From Enterobacter cloacae (GTDB lineage: Bacteria > Pseudomonadota > Gammaproteobacteria > Enterobacterales > Enterobacteriaceae): a DNA stretch of 64,000 nt. How positions within the stretch are numbered: the first letter of the stretch is position 1; each line of letters begins with the position of its first letter. This document shows positions 32,506 through 42,638 of this stretch, piece by piece. The stretch spans positions 248,001 to 312,000 of the forward strand of contig NZ_JAALCJ010000005.1 in assembly GCF_011078175.1 (NCBI RefSeq), read 5' to 3'. The position numbers and the translations under genes were made by a program. A model generated the notes under the pieces. It was not told where the DNA came from, searched no databases, and saw only the letters and a list, made by a program, of their open reading frames with translations.

Positions 32506-34455
32506 TCATTGAAAAAATTGCCATTGCAGAATGTCGTCTTTCAGCTGCTGGCTACGGGAGTCATCAAGCCTTTCAAGCGCGTGAGCGGTTTCTTCGCGTA
32601 ACTTTGCCAGCAACGCTTTCCGTCCGATATCGTGCGTATTCCCTTCCATTTTCCCCCGAAGAGCCGGGAGCGGCATGTCCACGGCTAACAACAACCGGGT
32701 CAGCGCCGCAACCGAGGTCGAAAATGCCCGGTGCGCGAACGCAAACCCCGCCAGCTCAAGCCAGTCTTCACTATTAAGGGTAGCTTCCCATGCATCCGTC
32801 ACCGGGATCTTTTCGCCATTCCAGGCCGACAGGACCCGCATATCACGACATAAACGCTGATGCGCCTGTTCGCAGAGCTGATGCCCCGCCTCGCTCAGCG
32901 GCAGCAACGCCATCGCCGTATAGCACCCGCTGCTGGCTTCCCGGTGGCTGCCCATTCGCACCAGCACAAAACCGCACTGTCGCCAGAAACGCCAAAGCTC
33001 GTCGGTATAGCCAAAGCTGACCGAGAGATAATCTTCACCTCTGGCGCTGCGGATCAGCCGCTGGCCGATGCCTTCCCGCTGGCGATGGGGATGCACCGCA
33101 ATGCGGCTGACGCGTCGGCCTTTCAGCGTCGCCGCGAGCGGCGAACCGCCGTGCGCCGCCAGCGACTGCGCCACCAGATTTCCACGCGGCCGACGAAAGC
33201 CCGCCCATACTGCGCGGCTAAGTTCAGAGGGTAATCCCCCCTCCTCCACCAGCCAGAGCGCGCCCGCGATCTCCGCGCCCGCCTGAGCAACAGCAAAGTG
33301 CTGGCCTGGGGCGTCCATCATCCGGCGTAGATCGAGGGGCGACGTCCGGTAGTGCGCGGCACACAGTAGCTCATACACGCCTGCCCAGCGCGCCGGATCG
33401 CTCTCCCACATCTCAGGCTCCAGCGACGTTAAATACACCTCTCCTTCCGGTTTGCGATCGATAAGCGCATCGTCGAACAGCAGCGCGTTCGCCACTATGC
33501 GCTCAAGGGGACATCCGACAGCCCAGCGAACAGGCGTGGATAAGGTATAGCGCCGAAGCCCGCTGAACCGGGCGCAGAACTTCAGCACGAATCCTCTGCC
33601 CGTGCCTTCATAACCCTGCACCGTGGTGGTCAGCAACACGCGAGGAAAGCGCGACGCCAGCTTCTCCAGCAGCGGGCCGGGGATGGCGGCTGCCTCATCG
33701 ACGATCAGCCAGTCAGCTTCTGTTGTGGAGGCCAGCAGCGCATCCGGGGCCATAAAGTGAAAATGTTCCCCGGCGAAACGCGCGATGACATCCGTCGCCC
33801 CTTTTGCCGGTGCGGTCACTACAGCGCTACCCTGAATGCCGTTGAGCAACATGCCCGCCAGGGCGGACTTTCCGCGTCCGCGCGGTGCCGTCACGGCGGC
33901 CACGCCCACAGGCATGGTCAGAAGAGCGTCGAGGATCTCAGCCTGCTCGCGCTGCGGCTCACCGCTGGCAGGCTGCCAGGCAGGTAAATTCGGCGTAACG
34001 GATAGGCACAGAGGACGATGTTGATGCCAGACGATGGCATCTGAATCGGCAGCCAGCGTACGGCAAAAATGGTGAACAAAATGCGGGGTGGCGATCGGCT
34101 CGGCGCTGTCGCTCCAGCGTAGAGAATCCGCATCTGGCCTGTCAGCCCAGACGGAGAACGGCGGCACCAGCAGCACCAGAAGGCTTCCGGCGCGCAGGGT
34201 CCCGCTGAGGGCGGCGAAGGCTGAGACGTCAAACCAGCGACGCGCGTCAAAAACGGCGTGCAGGTATTCACGTCCCAGCAGGCCACTGATAGCCTTGGAG
34301 GGGTTTTCCTCCAGCCACAGCCAGTCTCCAGGTAACGTATCGCGCAGTAGGGTCGCCTGGCTCAACGTCCACGCTTCATCGCCGCTAAGCACCACCAACC
34401 GGCGGTGCCCGATACGCTGAAGCTGGTTAACCAGCTGTTTAAACCCCAGCATCAC
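32506..34455 (-). CDS. tmcA: TmcA, tRNA(Met) cytidine acetyltransferase
   Basis: TmcA uses acetyl-CoA and ATP to make N4-acetylcytidine at the wobble base of elongator tRNA-Met. The 649-residue protein has an N-terminal DUF1726 domain, an RNA-helicase-like module with Walker [11 protein letters not shown] and Walker [10 protein letters not shown], then a GNAT domain ([17 protein letters not shown]) and a C-terminal tRNA-binding tail. It is about 20 residues shorter than E. coli TmcA, mainly in the C-terminal part. The start is GTG at 34455 or the ATG one codon on. Either overlaps the ypfJ stop (4 or 1 nt), so the genes are coupled. Confidence 0.93.
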   Translation of the reverse strand: MMLGFKQLVNQLQRIGHRRLVVLSGDEAWTLSQATLLRDTLPGDWLWLEENPSKAISGLLGREYLHAVFDARRWFDVSAFAALSGTLRAGSLLVLLVPPFSVWADRPDADSLRWSDSAEPIATPHFVHHFCRTLAADSDAIVWHQHRPLCLSVTPNLPAWQPASGEPQREQAEILDALLTMPVGVAAVTAPRGRGKSALAGMLLNGIQGSAVVTAPAKGATDVIARFAGEHFHFMAPDALLASTTEADWLIVDEAAAIPGPLLEKLASRFPRVLLTTTVQGYEGTGRGFVLKFCARFSGLRRYTLSTPVRWAVGCPLERIVANALLFDDALIDRKPEGEVYLTSLEPEMWESDPARWAGVYELLCAAHYRTSPLDLRRMMDAPGQHFAVAQAGAEIAGALWLVEEGGLPSELSRAVWAGFRRPRGNLVAQSLAAHGGSPLAATLKGRRVSRIAVHPHRQREGIGQRLIRSARGEDYLSVSFGYTDELWRFWRQCGFVLVRMGSHREASSGCYTAMALLPLSEAGHQLCEQAHQRLCRDMRVLSAWNGEKIPVTDAWEATLNSEDWLELAGFAFAHRAFSTSVAALTRLLLAVDMPLPALRGKMEGNTHDIGRKALLAKLREETAHALERLDDSRSQQLKDDILQWQFFQ

Positions 34456-35321
34456 ATCGCTTTGCCGAAGGTATTACACTGTGACGGGTTGCCGCTGTCG
34501 AAGCCACGCTTAAACCAGCTGTAGCGCTGCTCTGAGGTACCATGGGTGAAGCTGTCCGGCACCACGCGCCCCTGACTCTGCTGCTGCAAGCGATCGTCAC
34601 CAATCGCCTGCGCGGCATTCAGGGCCTCTTCCAGATCGCCTGTTTCCAGCACGCCCTGCTGCTGCATGCTGTGTCCCCAGACGCCAGCGAAGCAGTCGGC
34701 CTGAAGCTCCATGCGTACGGACAGACGATTCACCTCCGCCTGAGAAGCATTCTGCTGCATCTGACGCACTTTAGGCTCAATGCCGAGCAGCTTCTGCACG
34801 TGGTGGCCGACTTCATGCGCGATCACGTAGCCCTGAGCAAAATCGCCGTCGGCGCCCAGCTTGCTTTTCATGTCGTCATAGAAGGAGAGATCGATATAGA
34901 CGGTGCTGTCCGCCGGGCAGTAGAACGGCCCCATAACGGACTGCCCGGTGCCGCAGCCAGTGCGGGTTGCGCCCCGGTACATCACCAGTTTTGGCGGCTG
35001 ATAGGTCCGCCCCATTTTCTCGAACTGCTGACCCCAGGTATCTTCGGTCGTCGCGAGAATAACGGAAGTAAATTTCGCCGCTTCATCTTCATTCGGGCTG
35101 ATGGAGCGCTGAGAATACTGCTGCTGTTGCCCGGTTTCACCGGTCATCAAACCGGTCAGGTCGACGCCGTAGTAGCCCGCCACCAGCACGACGACCAGCA
35201 AAATAATGCCGCCCTTGCCGCTGGGTAACCGGAAACCTGGCCCGCCCATAGACGGACCACCGCCACCACTGCTGCGTCTGTCTTCTACGTTGTCACTTTC
35301 ACGACGCCCTTGCCAGCGCAT
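34452..35321 (-). CDS. ypfJ: YpfJ, membrane-anchored zinc metallopeptidase-like protein
   Basis: This 289-residue protein of the neutral zinc metallopeptidase (KPN_02809) family has an N-terminal cytoplasmic glycine-rich tail, one membrane helix ([17 protein letters not shown], about residues 38-54) and an extracytoplasmic domain with HEVGHH in [12 protein letters not shown] and the downstream [13 protein letters not shown]. Two cysteines, TGCGTG and FYCPAD, probably pair. The substrate is unknown. ATG at 35321 follows GAGGTG and gives [11 protein letters not shown] as in E. coli. Confidence 0.92.
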   Translation of the reverse strand: MRWQGRRESDNVEDRRSSGGGGPSMGGPGFRLPSGKGGIILLVVVLVAGYYGVDLTGLMTGETGQQQQYSQRSISPNEDEAAKFTSVILATTEDTWGQQFEKMGRTYQPPKLVMYRGATRTGCGTGQSVMGPFYCPADSTVYIDLSFYDDMKSKLGADGDFAQGYVIAHEVGHHVQKLLGIEPKVRQMQQNASQAEVNRLSVRMELQADCFAGVWGHSMQQQGVLETGDLEEALNAAQAIGDDRLQQQSQGRVVPDSFTHGTSEQRYSWFKRGFDSGNPSQCNTFGKAM

Positions 35322-35441
35322 AAACACCTCGAACTATTCCATTTATAATAGCTATGATCGTAGGCGGTTAATGAAAGGATTACCATAGTAAACAAGGATA
35401 AGACGCCAAAGGATGCCCACATCCTTTGGCAAATGCGCAGT

Positions 35442-36155
35442 TTAGTCGAGCTTAACGCCTAAACGGTGAGCAACCGCTTCGTACGCTTCGACCACGCCAC
35501 CCAGACTCTGGCGGAAACGGTCTTTATCCATTTTATCCAGCGTCTCTTTGTCCCACAGGCGGCTGCCGTCCGGAGAGAACTCGTCGCCCAGCACCACTTC
35601 GCCTTTGTACAGACCGAACTCCAGCTTGAAGTCGACCAGGATCAGGCCCGCGTCATCAAACAGCTTTTTCAGCACGTCGTTGGCTTTGTAGGTCAGTTCC
35701 TGCATGCGCGCCAGGTTCTCTTTGCTTACCCAGCCGAAGGTTTCGCAGTAGGATTCGTTGACCATCGGGTCATGCATAGCGTCGTTTTTCAGGAACAGAT
35801 CGAACAGCGGTGGATTCAGTTCGATACCCTCTTCAATGCCCAGGCGCTTCACCAGGGAGCCTGCGGCACGGTTACGGATCACGCACTCAACCGGCACCAT
35901 ATCCAGTTTTTTTACCAGACATTCCGTATCGGACAGCAACGCTTCCATCTGAGTCGGGATACCGGCTTCGGCCAGTTTGGTCATAATGAAGTGGTTGAAC
36001 TTGTTGTTCACCATGCCCTTACGATCGAACTGCTCAATGCGTGCGCCGTCTCCTGCTGACGTATCATTGCGGAATTCGAGCACCAACAGATCCGGGTTTT
36101 CCGTGCTGTATACGGTTTTCGCTTTGCCACGATACAACTCAGCTTGCTTCTGCAT
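35442..36155 (-). CDS. purC: PurC, SAICAR synthetase
   Basis: PurC joins aspartate to CAIR with ATP, the seventh purine-synthesis step examined here. The protein has 237 residues. The signatures are [33 protein letters not shown] and [10 protein letters not shown] use the ATG at 36155 ([10 protein letters not shown]). An ATG two codons upstream is closer to AGGAG. A PurR-type box lies about 53 nt before the start. It is downstream of bamC on the same strand but separated by bamC's terminator. Confidence 0.96.
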   Translation of the reverse strand: MQKQAELYRGKAKTVYSTENPDLLVLEFRNDTSAGDGARIEQFDRKGMVNNKFNHFIMTKLAEAGIPTQMEALLSDTECLVKKLDMVPVECVIRNRAAGSLVKRLGIEEGIELNPPLFDLFLKNDAMHDPMVNESYCETFGWVSKENLARMQELTYKANDVLKKLFDDAGLILVDFKLEFGLYKGEVVLGDEFSPDGSRLWDKETLDKMDKDRFRQSLGGVVEAYEAVAHRLGVKLD

Positions 36156-36207
36156 CTTCATTACTCCTGGTGTGATGATTTGTATTCAAAACTGGCCATA
36201 TTATGCC

Positions 36208-36223
36208 ACGCACACGTTTGCGT
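36208..36223 (-). promoter_or_regulatory. PurR box upstream of purC
   Basis: ACGCACACGTTTGCGT is a 16-bp near-perfect palindrome (one mismatched pair) fitting the PurR consensus ACGCAAACGTTTTCNT. It is in the purC promoter region, as expected for a PurR-regulated gene. Confidence 0.8.
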
Positions 36224-36229
36224 AGCACG

Positions 36230-36259
36230 AAAATAAAAAGGGCTGGATTAACCAGCCCT
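36230..36259 (-). terminator. Terminator after bamC
   Basis: On the minus strand AGGGCTGG and CCAGCCCT arms (36239-36246, 36252-36259) enclose a 5-nt loop and are followed by CTTTTTATTTT. It begins 5 nt past the bamC stop. Confidence 0.85.
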
Positions 36260-36264
36260 CGCTA

Positions 36265-37299
36265 TTATTTGCTGAATGCGGCCTGGAAGGCAGCAACCAG
36301 CGCATCGTTCTGCGCCTGGGTCAGCGTGTGTCCTTTCGGATCGATAAATTGCAGGCTGCTGCGGTTATCGAGGTCGCCCACCTGGATTTTGTAGTCACCG
36401 GAAGGCAGCTGTGGATCGCTTGCCCCCAGCTCCTGCCAGGCGCTATCCGACAGCGGCTTATAGGTCGCTGTGATGCTGCCCGTTGAACGGGTGCTGTCGG
36501 TCACCTTCATGCCCACTTTTTCAAGCGTTGCTGGCAGACGCTGCCAGGTCTGGTTAAACGGCGCACGCACCACCAGCATTGGCAGGCCGGTATCGTCTGC
36601 ACCGCTCTGCACGTCAAAGGTTGAGCCGTTACGGTTCTGCGCGGCGTTTGCGGCATCGGTAGCGTTCTTATCCAGACCTGCGGCAATCACGTTCAGCATT
36701 TCAGTACTGTAGCGCTGCATGGCGGCCGGATCGGCAACCGGTTTTCCTGCCTGTTCAAGATTCAACAGCTTAACGGTAACCGCCTGCTGATAACCCTGCG
36801 GCTTAACGGAGACTTGATAACGACCACGATACTGCTGGTCTTCATCGAGACGGTTCCACTCAATCCAGTCGGTGGTTAAGGTCTGGCTGGCATCGTCGCG
36901 TTTATCAATCGTATAGTTTTTCGACTGAATGACGCTCACAACCTGCGGCCACAGCGTGGTACCGCGTGCGCTTTCCACCAGCAGAGAAGCTGTATCACCG
37001 GTGAACTGCGTGCGCGCGCCGCTCACCAGCGCCAGAGGCTGAGCAGGTGGACGAATATCGAGCGCTTTACCTACCAGGCCGCTGCCGTTGGTAACCGGAA
37101 TATTATAATCACCGTTCTGGATCGGCAGGATCATGCCGGCAGGCGCGTGAAGTTCAGCAAGCGGCGGCGCTTCCAGATAGGATTCATCACCGCTCACCTG
37201 GCGCTTGTAGCGCGAGTCTGAACTACAGGCAGCGAGGAGCATAACAAGCGAAACACCCGCAACCTTCGCCAGGCGCGACTTCTGTACTGAATAAGCCAT
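36265..37299 (-). CDS. bamC: BamC, lipoprotein of the outer-membrane assembly complex
   Basis: BamC binds BamD and helps the Bam machine insert beta-barrel proteins. The 344-residue precursor has a lipoprotein signal with Cys25 in [10 protein letters not shown] long unstructured stretch follows (to about residue 100, including [12 protein letters not shown] and [17 protein letters not shown]), then two helix-grip domains. The ATG at 37299 follows GGGAGATTTG. A TTG just before it is not needed. It is 16 nt behind dapA, so dapA-bamC form a unit as in E. coli. Confidence 0.96.
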   Translation of the reverse strand: MAYSVQKSRLAKVAGVSLVMLLAACSSDSRYKRQVSGDESYLEAPPLAELHAPAGMILPIQNGDYNIPVTNGSGLVGKALDIRPPAQPLALVSGARTQFTGDTASLLVESARGTTLWPQVVSVIQSKNYTIDKRDDASQTLTTDWIEWNRLDEDQQYRGRYQVSVKPQGYQQAVTVKLLNLEQAGKPVADPAAMQRYSTEMLNVIAAGLDKNATDAANAAQNRNGSTFDVQSGADDTGLPMLVVRAPFNQTWQRLPATLEKVGMKVTDSTRSTGSITATYKPLSDSAWQELGASDPQLPSGDYKIQVGDLDNRSSLQFIDPKGHTLTQAQNDALVAAFQAAFSK

Positions 37300-37315
37300 C
37301 AAATCTCCCTAAACT

Positions 37316-38194
37316 TTACAGCAAACCGGCATGCTTCAGCGCGCCAGCGACAATTTCACGACCGCGATCGGTAATCGGTGTCATTGGCAGACGCAGCGTG
37401 TCGGTTGCTACAAGCCCCAACTCCTTACATGCCCATTTCACTGGGATCGGATTGGGTTCGACAAATAATTTATTGTGCAACGGCATCAGACGCTGATTAA
37501 TCACGCGAGCTTCATCAAAGTGACCGGCTGCGGCCAGCTTGCACATGTCAGCCATATCGCGCGCCGCCACGTTCGCCGTCACGGAAATCACGCCGTTACC
37601 ACCGAGCTGCATAAAGTCCAGCGCGGTCGCATCATCACCGCTCAACAGGATAAAGTCGTCTGAAACCAGCTCTTTGATCTGATGAACGCGGCTTAAGTTC
37701 CCTGTCGCCTCTTTAATCCCGATAATATTTTTTACTTTCGAGAGACGGCCAACGGTTTCCGGCAACATATCGCAGCCGGTACGGGACGGCACATTATACA
37801 GAATTTGTGGCAAGTCAGTATGTTCAGCGATGGCTTTGAAATGCTGGAACAAACCTTCCTGAGTAGGACGGTTGTAGTAAGGGGTCACCGTCAGACAGCC
37901 AACAATGCCGCTGTCGTTAAAACGCTGAGTGAGGCTAATTGCCTCTGCCGTTGCGTTTGCGCCTGTACCCGCGATGACCGGGATACGCCCGTCAGCCAGC
38001 TCAAGGGTCAGCATCACAACGTCGCCATGCTCTTCGTGGCTCAGCGTTGCGGATTCACCGGTAGTCCCTACCGAAACGATCGCCGAGGTTCCATTGGCGA
38101 CATGGTAATCAATGAGCTTCTTCATGCTTGACCGGCAGACATTACCTTTTTCATCCATCGGTGTAACAAGCGCGACAATACTTCCCGTGAACAT
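37316..38194 (-). CDS. dapA: DapA, 4-hydroxy-tetrahydrodipicolinate synthase
   Basis: DapA condenses pyruvate with aspartate semialdehyde, the first committed step to diaminopimelate and lysine. This 292-residue TIM-barrel enzyme has Schiff-base Lys161 in [10 protein letters not shown], Tyr133 in [10 protein letters not shown], and the GTTGESATL phosphate-type loop. It is feedback-inhibited by lysine in E. coli. It is divergent from gcvR, with 145 nt between the starts. Confidence 0.97.
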   Translation of the reverse strand: MFTGSIVALVTPMDEKGNVCRSSMKKLIDYHVANGTSAIVSVGTTGESATLSHEEHGDVVMLTLELADGRIPVIAGTGANATAEAISLTQRFNDSGIVGCLTVTPYYNRPTQEGLFQHFKAIAEHTDLPQILYNVPSRTGCDMLPETVGRLSKVKNIIGIKEATGNLSRVHQIKELVSDDFILLSGDDATALDFMQLGGNGVISVTANVAARDMADMCKLAAAGHFDEARVINQRLMPLHNKLFVEPNPIPVKWACKELGLVATDTLRLPMTPITDRGREIVAGALKHAGLL

Positions 38195-38339
38195 GAGCCA
38201 TCCTCTGTGCGAACAAGAGCCTCAATGTTACGTTTGGAACTGTAATAAAAGCAAGCGACCTGAGGCTCTCAGGCGGTTGTATGCATGTTTTTTTTATGCT
38301 TTCCTTAGGAAGACTTAACCACGCAAAGGAAGAACAGGT

Positions 38340-38909
38340 TTGACAACCTCATCACAACATTACCTGGTTATCACTGCGCTGGGTGCTGACAGGCCGGGTA
38401 TCGTGAATACCATCACTCGCCACGTGAGCAGCTGCGGCTGCAACATCGAAGACAGCCGGCTGGCTATGCTCGGCGAAGAGTTCACGTTCATTATGCTGCT
38501 TTCCGGAACATGGAATGCCATTACCCTCATCGAATCTACCCTGCCGCTGAAAGGCGCAGAGCTGGATTTACTGATTGTGATGAAGCGCACCACCGCGCGT
38601 CCGCGTCCGGCGCTGCCTGCCACGGTCTGGGTACAGGTTGAAGTGCCTGATTCACCTCATCTGATTGAACGTTTTACGGCGCTGTTTGACAGCCATCAGA
38701 TGAACATTGCCGAACTGGTTTCCCGCACGCAGCCGGGCGATGAAAACGCAATCCCGACGCTGTTTATTCAAATTACCGCACACAGCCCTGCCTCGCAGGA
38801 TGCGTCAAATATCGAGCAAGCGTTCAAAGCCCTCTGTACAGAATTACACGCGCAAGGCAGTATAAGCGTCGTCGATTATTCGCAGCACGAACAGGATGGA
38901 GTTGAGTAA
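38340..38909 (+). CDS. gcvR: GcvR, regulator of glycine cleavage
   Basis: This 189-residue protein is made of two ACT domains (ALGADRPGIVNTITRHVSSCGCNIEDSRLAM and the C-terminal VEVPDSPHLIERFTALFDSHQMNIAELVSR). In E. coli GcvR binds GcvA and glycine and represses gcvTHP when glycine is low. It starts with TTG at 38340, with GGAAGAACAGG upstream. No ATG gives the conserved N-terminus. It shares one base with bcp (TAATG). Confidence 0.93.
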   Translation: MTTSSQHYLVITALGADRPGIVNTITRHVSSCGCNIEDSRLAMLGEEFTFIMLLSGTWNAITLIESTLPLKGAELDLLIVMKRTTARPRPALPATVWVQVEVPDSPHLIERFTALFDSHQMNIAELVSRTQPGDENAIPTLFIQITAHSPASQDASNIEQAFKALCTELHAQGSISVVDYSQHEQDGVE

Positions 38910-39379
38910 TGAACCCACTGAAAGCCGGTGATATCGCACCGAAATTTAGCTTACCGGATCAAGACGGCGAGCAAGTAAATTTGACCGACTTCCAGGGACA
39001 GCGTGTTCTGGTCTATTTCTACCCGAAAGCCATGACCCCGGGCTGTACCGTACAGGCCTGCGGTCTACGCGACAACATGGATGAGTTGAAAAAGGTCGGT
39101 GTGGAAGTGCTGGGCATCAGCACCGATAAGCCAGAGAAGCTGTCACGTTTTGCGGAAAAAGAGCTGCTGAACTTCACGCTGCTTTCCGATGAAGACCACC
39201 AGGTTTGCGAGCAGTTTGGCGTCTGGGGTGAGAAGTCCTTTATGGGCAAAACGTACGACGGCATTCACCGCATCAGCTTCCTGATTGGCGCTGACGGTAA
39301 AGTTGAGCACGTGTTTGATGATTTCAAAACCAGCAACCACCACGACGTGGTGTTGAAGTGGCTGAAAGAGAACGCGTGA
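38909..39379 (+). CDS. bcp: Bcp (PrxQ), thiol peroxidase
   Basis: This 156-residue atypical two-cysteine peroxiredoxin detoxifies hydrogen peroxide and organic peroxides using thioredoxin. The peroxidatic Cys46 is in MTPGCTVQACGLRD, with the resolving Cys51 five residues on. It is co-translated with gcvR through a TAATG overlap. In K-12 the hyf hydrogenase cluster follows; here a REP unit, a 21-bp hairpin and a CCCTC repeat lead straight to perM. Confidence 0.96.
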   Translation: MNPLKAGDIAPKFSLPDQDGEQVNLTDFQGQRVLVYFYPKAMTPGCTVQACGLRDNMDELKKVGVEVLGISTDKPEKLSRFAEKELLNFTLLSDEDHQVCEQFGVWGEKSFMGKTYDGIHRISFLIGADGKVEHVFDDFKTSNHHDVVLKWLKENA

Positions 39380-39389
39380 TAACTTTAGT

Positions 39390-39423
39390 GCCGGGTGGCG
39401 CTGCGCTTACCCGGCCTATAAGG
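39390..39423 (+). repeat. Single REP unit after bcp
   Basis: GCCGGGTGGCGCTGCGCTTACCCGGC-type REP, unpaired here, directly before the long hairpin. Confidence 0.75.
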
Positions 39424-39467
39424 TAAACGCTAAAAACGGCAACCAGGTTGCCGTTTTTAGCGTTTAC
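39423..39467. terminator. 21-bp perfect hairpin, bidirectional terminator
   Basis: Arms 39423-39443 and 39447-39467 are exact reverse complements with a 3-nt CAG loop. The core AAAAACGGCAACC/GGTTGCCGTTTTT supplies the A- and T-runs, so it can end bcp and perM transcripts. The stem is unusually long for a terminator. Confidence 0.85.
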
Positions 39468-39500
39468 CCCCTCTCCCCGTGGGAGAGGGTTGGGGTGAGG
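39467..39500 (+). repeat. CCCTC-family palindromic repeat, copy D
   Basis: CCCCTCTCCC/GGGAGAGGG arms with a GGGTTGGGGTGAGG tail, abutting the 21-bp hairpin between the convergent bcp and perM. Confidence 0.75.
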
Positions 39501-39519
39501 ACATCAGCCCGCACTAAAT

Positions 39520-40584
39520 CTACTTCTCCTCCACCGCCGGCACATCCGGCCACGCGTGGACCACGGCTTTAATCAGCGTAGCCAGCGGAATGGCGAAGAA
39601 CACGCCCCAGAATCCCCACAGCCCGCCGAAAATCACCACTGACAGAATAATCACCAGCGGATGCAGGTTAACGGCTTCTGAGAACAGCACCGGTACCAGC
39701 AGGTTTCCGTCCAGTCCCTGAATAATCAGGTATACGGCGAAACAGCTCCAGAACTCCGTACCCAGACCAAACTGGAACAGCGCCACCCCTACAACCGGAA
39801 TGGTCACCACAAACGCGCCGATATACGGGATCAGAACCGAGAATCCGACCAGCACCGCCAGCAGCAGCGAGTAGTTCAGCCCGAAGATCACGAAGCCAAT
39901 CCAGGTCGCCACGCCCACCACAATCATCTCCAGCACTTTACCGCGTATGTAGTTGGTGATCTGCTGGTTCATCTCCTGCCAGACCTGACCGGCGAGACCG
40001 CGATTGCGCGGCAGCACGCGGCGCACCGCGTTCAGCATCTGCTCTTTATCTTTGACCAGGAAAAACACCATTAGCGGTACGAGAACAAGGTAAACCGCCA
40101 GCGTCAGCAACCCCACCAGCGAGGCCAGAGAGTATTTCACCACCGAGTCACCCATGGTCATGATGCGGGCGCGCATGTTTTCGGCCATCGCATCGATGAT
40201 CCCGGCGTCCATCAGCGCAGGATAGCGGCGCGGCAGCGTGGCGGCAAAATCAGACAGTTTATTCAGCATGCCGGGCATATCGCGGATCAGGTAGATCCCC
40301 TGTTGCCAGGCGATGGGCATCACCACGAAGGACATCAGCAGCAGAATGCCGACAAACAGCACCAGCACAATGCTGGTCGCCCAGCGGCGGGAACAGCCGA
40401 TATGTTCCAGACGCGCGGTGGGCCACTCCAGCAGATACGCCAGCACAATCGCCACCAGTAGCGGTGCCAGCAGGCCACTAAAGAAGAACAGGATACCGAA
40501 TCCGGCAACCAGAATGACCAGCAAAGCAATGGCTTCCGGGTCGCTAAACCGACGCCGATACCATTGCATTAACATTTCGAGCAT
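39520..40584 (-). CDS. perM: PerM, AI-2E/PerM-family membrane protein
   Basis: This 354-residue inner-membrane protein of the AI-2E transporter/PerM superfamily has about seven or eight membrane segments (for example AIALLVILVAGFGILFFFSGLL and LLTLAVYLVLVPLMVFFLVKDKEQML). The family signatures FGLNYSLLLAVLVGFSVLIPYIG and GNLLVPVLFSEAVNLHP are present. The substrate in enterobacteria is not settled. The start MLEMLMQWYRRR equals that of E. coli. It is divergent from bepA. Confidence 0.94.
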   Translation of the reverse strand: MLEMLMQWYRRRFSDPEAIALLVILVAGFGILFFFSGLLAPLLVAIVLAYLLEWPTARLEHIGCSRRWATSIVLVLFVGILLLMSFVVMPIAWQQGIYLIRDMPGMLNKLSDFAATLPRRYPALMDAGIIDAMAENMRARIMTMGDSVVKYSLASLVGLLTLAVYLVLVPLMVFFLVKDKEQMLNAVRRVLPRNRGLAGQVWQEMNQQITNYIRGKVLEMIVVGVATWIGFVIFGLNYSLLLAVLVGFSVLIPYIGAFVVTIPVVGVALFQFGLGTEFWSCFAVYLIIQGLDGNLLVPVLFSEAVNLHPLVIILSVVIFGGLWGFWGVFFAIPLATLIKAVVHAWPDVPAVEEK

Positions 40585-40804
40585 ACAACCCTTCCCTGAA
40601 TCGAATGGCGGGAGTGAGACGGTGAATTGTATCTAACTGTCACAAAAAAGACTTTCCTTTTTGTTTCACTGTCAGGTTTCGCAAAACCCTGATGAATGGG
40701 ATTTTCTTCATCTCTTAACACGGCTACACTCGCAGAGCAGCGGAGATGAACGTTATGCGGGTTCATCGGTCAAATTAGCACATCCAAAAGACAGGACAGT
40801 GGTT

Positions 40805-42268
40805 ATGTTCAGGCAGTTGAGAAAAACACTGGTTGCGACACTGATTGCCGCCGTGACGGTGGGTCAGGTGTTGCCCGCTTTCGCTGACTCGTCCGATTCA
40901 TTGCCGGACATGGGCACCACGGCAGGAAGCACGCTCTCCATCGGGCAGGAGATGCAGATGGGGGATTATTACGTACGCCAGCTGCGCGGCAGTGCTCCGC
41001 TGATCAACGACCCTTTGCTGGTGCAGTACATCAACGGTCTGGGGATGCGGCTGGTGGCGCACGCAGACTCGGTAAAAACGCCCTTCCACTTCTATTTAAT
41101 CAATAACGACGAAATCAACGCCTTCGCCTTCTTTGGCGGGAACGTGGTGCTGCATTCGGCGTTGTTCCGTTATTCCGATAACGAAAGCCAGCTGGCGTCC
41201 GTCATGGCGCACGAAATTTCGCACGTTACCCAGCGCCATCTGGCGCGTGCGATGGAAGATCAGAAGCGTAACGCCCCGCTGACCTGGGTGGGCGCGCTGG
41301 GCTCTATTCTGCTGGCGATGGCCAGCCCGCAGGCCGGGATGGCGGCCCTTACCGGGACGCTGGCGGGAACGCGTCAGGGGATGATCAGCTTTACCCAGCA
41401 GAACGAGCAGGAAGCAGACCGCATCGGCATTCAGGTTTTACAGCGCTCCGGCTTTGACCCGCAGGCCATGCCGAGCTTCCTGGAAAAGCTGCTCGACCAG
41501 GCGCGCTACTCGTCGCGTCCCCCTGAAATTCTGTTGACCCACCCGCTGCCGGAAAGCCGTCTTTCAGATGCGCGTAACCGTGCCAACCAGATGCGCCCGG
41601 TGGTCGTGCAGTCTTCGCAGGATTTCTACATGGCCAAAGTGAGAACGCTTGGCATGTATAACTCCGGACGTAATCAGCTCACCAGCGATCTGCTGGACGC
41701 GCTGGCGAAAGGCAACGTGCGCGAGAAAAACGCGGCGCAGTATGGTCAGGCGCTCCAGGCGATGGAGGCCAGCAAGTACGATGAAGCGCGTAAAGCGCTA
41801 CAGCCCCTGCTGGCGTCGGCGCCTGACAATCCGTGGTATCTTGACCTCGCCACCGATATCGATCTGGGGCAGAAAAAAGCGACCGATGCGATCAACCGTC
41901 TGAAAGGGGCGAAAGACATTCGCAACAATCCGGTATTACAGCTTAACCTGGCGAACGCCTACCTACAGGGCGGGCAGCCTGGCGAGGCGGTGACCATTCT
42001 GAACCGCTACACCTTTAACAATAAAGACGACCAGAACGGCTGGGAGCTGCTCGCCCAGGCAGAGGGTCAACTGGGTAACCGCGATCAGGAGCTGGCCGCG
42101 CGTGCGGAAGGTCTGGCGCTGGCGGGTCGTCTCGATCAGGCCATTTCCCTGCTGAGCAGCGCCAGCTCACAGGTGAAGCTCGGCAGCCTGCAACAGGCCC
42201 GCTACGATGCGCGAATCGACCAGCTTCGCGGGCTGCAACAACGCTTTAAGCCGTACGAGAAGATGTAA
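40805..42268 (+). CDS. bepA: BepA, periplasmic metalloprotease/chaperone
   Basis: BepA helps assemble LptD and degrades stalled outer-membrane proteins. The 487-residue precursor has a signal peptide ending near AFA (residue 27), an M48 protease domain with HEISH at 136-140 ([12 protein letters not shown]) and the third ligand region [11 protein letters not shown]. The C-terminal half has TPR repeats ([34 protein letters not shown]). I chose the ATG at 40805, as in E. coli. The 48-residue upstream extension crosses the promoter. yfgD follows after 13 nt. Confidence 0.95.
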   Translation: MFRQLRKTLVATLIAAVTVGQVLPAFADSSDSLPDMGTTAGSTLSIGQEMQMGDYYVRQLRGSAPLINDPLLVQYINGLGMRLVAHADSVKTPFHFYLINNDEINAFAFFGGNVVLHSALFRYSDNESQLASVMAHEISHVTQRHLARAMEDQKRNAPLTWVGALGSILLAMASPQAGMAALTGTLAGTRQGMISFTQQNEQEADRIGIQVLQRSGFDPQAMPSFLEKLLDQARYSSRPPEILLTHPLPESRLSDARNRANQMRPVVVQSSQDFYMAKVRTLGMYNSGRNQLTSDLLDALAKGNVREKNAAQYGQALQAMEASKYDEARKALQPLLASAPDNPWYLDLATDIDLGQKKATDAINRLKGAKDIRNNPVLQLNLANAYLQGGQPGEAVTILNRYTFNNKDDQNGWELLAQAEGQLGNRDQELAARAEGLALAGRLDQAISLLSSASSQVKLGSLQQARYDARIDQLRGLQQRFKPYEKM

Positions 42269-42281
42269 TCAAGGAGAAGTC

Positions 42282-42638
42282 ATGACAGACGCGGTAAAAA
42301 TTTACCATAACCCTCGCTGCTCCAAGAGCCGCGAGACTCTGAATCTGCTGAAGTCTAACGGCATCGATCCGGAAGTGGTGTTGTATCTGGAGACGCCGCC
42401 GGACGCGCAGACAATCCGCCACCTGCTGAAGATGCTAAATATGGGCAGCGCGCGCGACCTGATGCGTCAGAAAGAAGAGCTGTATAAGTCGCTCAATCTG
42501 AATGATACCGCTCTCACTGAAGATCGGCTGATCCAGGCGTTGGTTGACAATCCAAAGCTGATCGAGCGCCCGATTGTCGTGGTAAACGGCAAGGCGCGTA
42601 TTGGTCGTCCGCCGGAAGACGTCCTCAAAATCCTCTAA
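42282..42638 (+). CDS. yfgD: YfgD, ArsC-family protein
   Basis: This 118-residue ArsC-like thioredoxin-fold protein has its active-site cysteine in IYHNPRCSKSRETL (Cys13), and the C-terminal RPIVVVNGKARIGRPPEDV block carries the anion-binding arginines of the family. It could be an arsenate reductase, but the biochemical role of YfgD is unproven. AAGGAG lies 6 nt upstream. Its last 4 nt overlap the convergent HTH gene. In K-12 hda comes next; here an accessory locus intervenes. Confidence 0.92.
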   Translation: MTDAVKIYHNPRCSKSRETLNLLKSNGIDPEVVLYLETPPDAQTIRHLLKMLNMGSARDLMRQKEELYKSLNLNDTALTEDRLIQALVDNPKLIERPIVVVNGKARIGRPPEDVLKIL

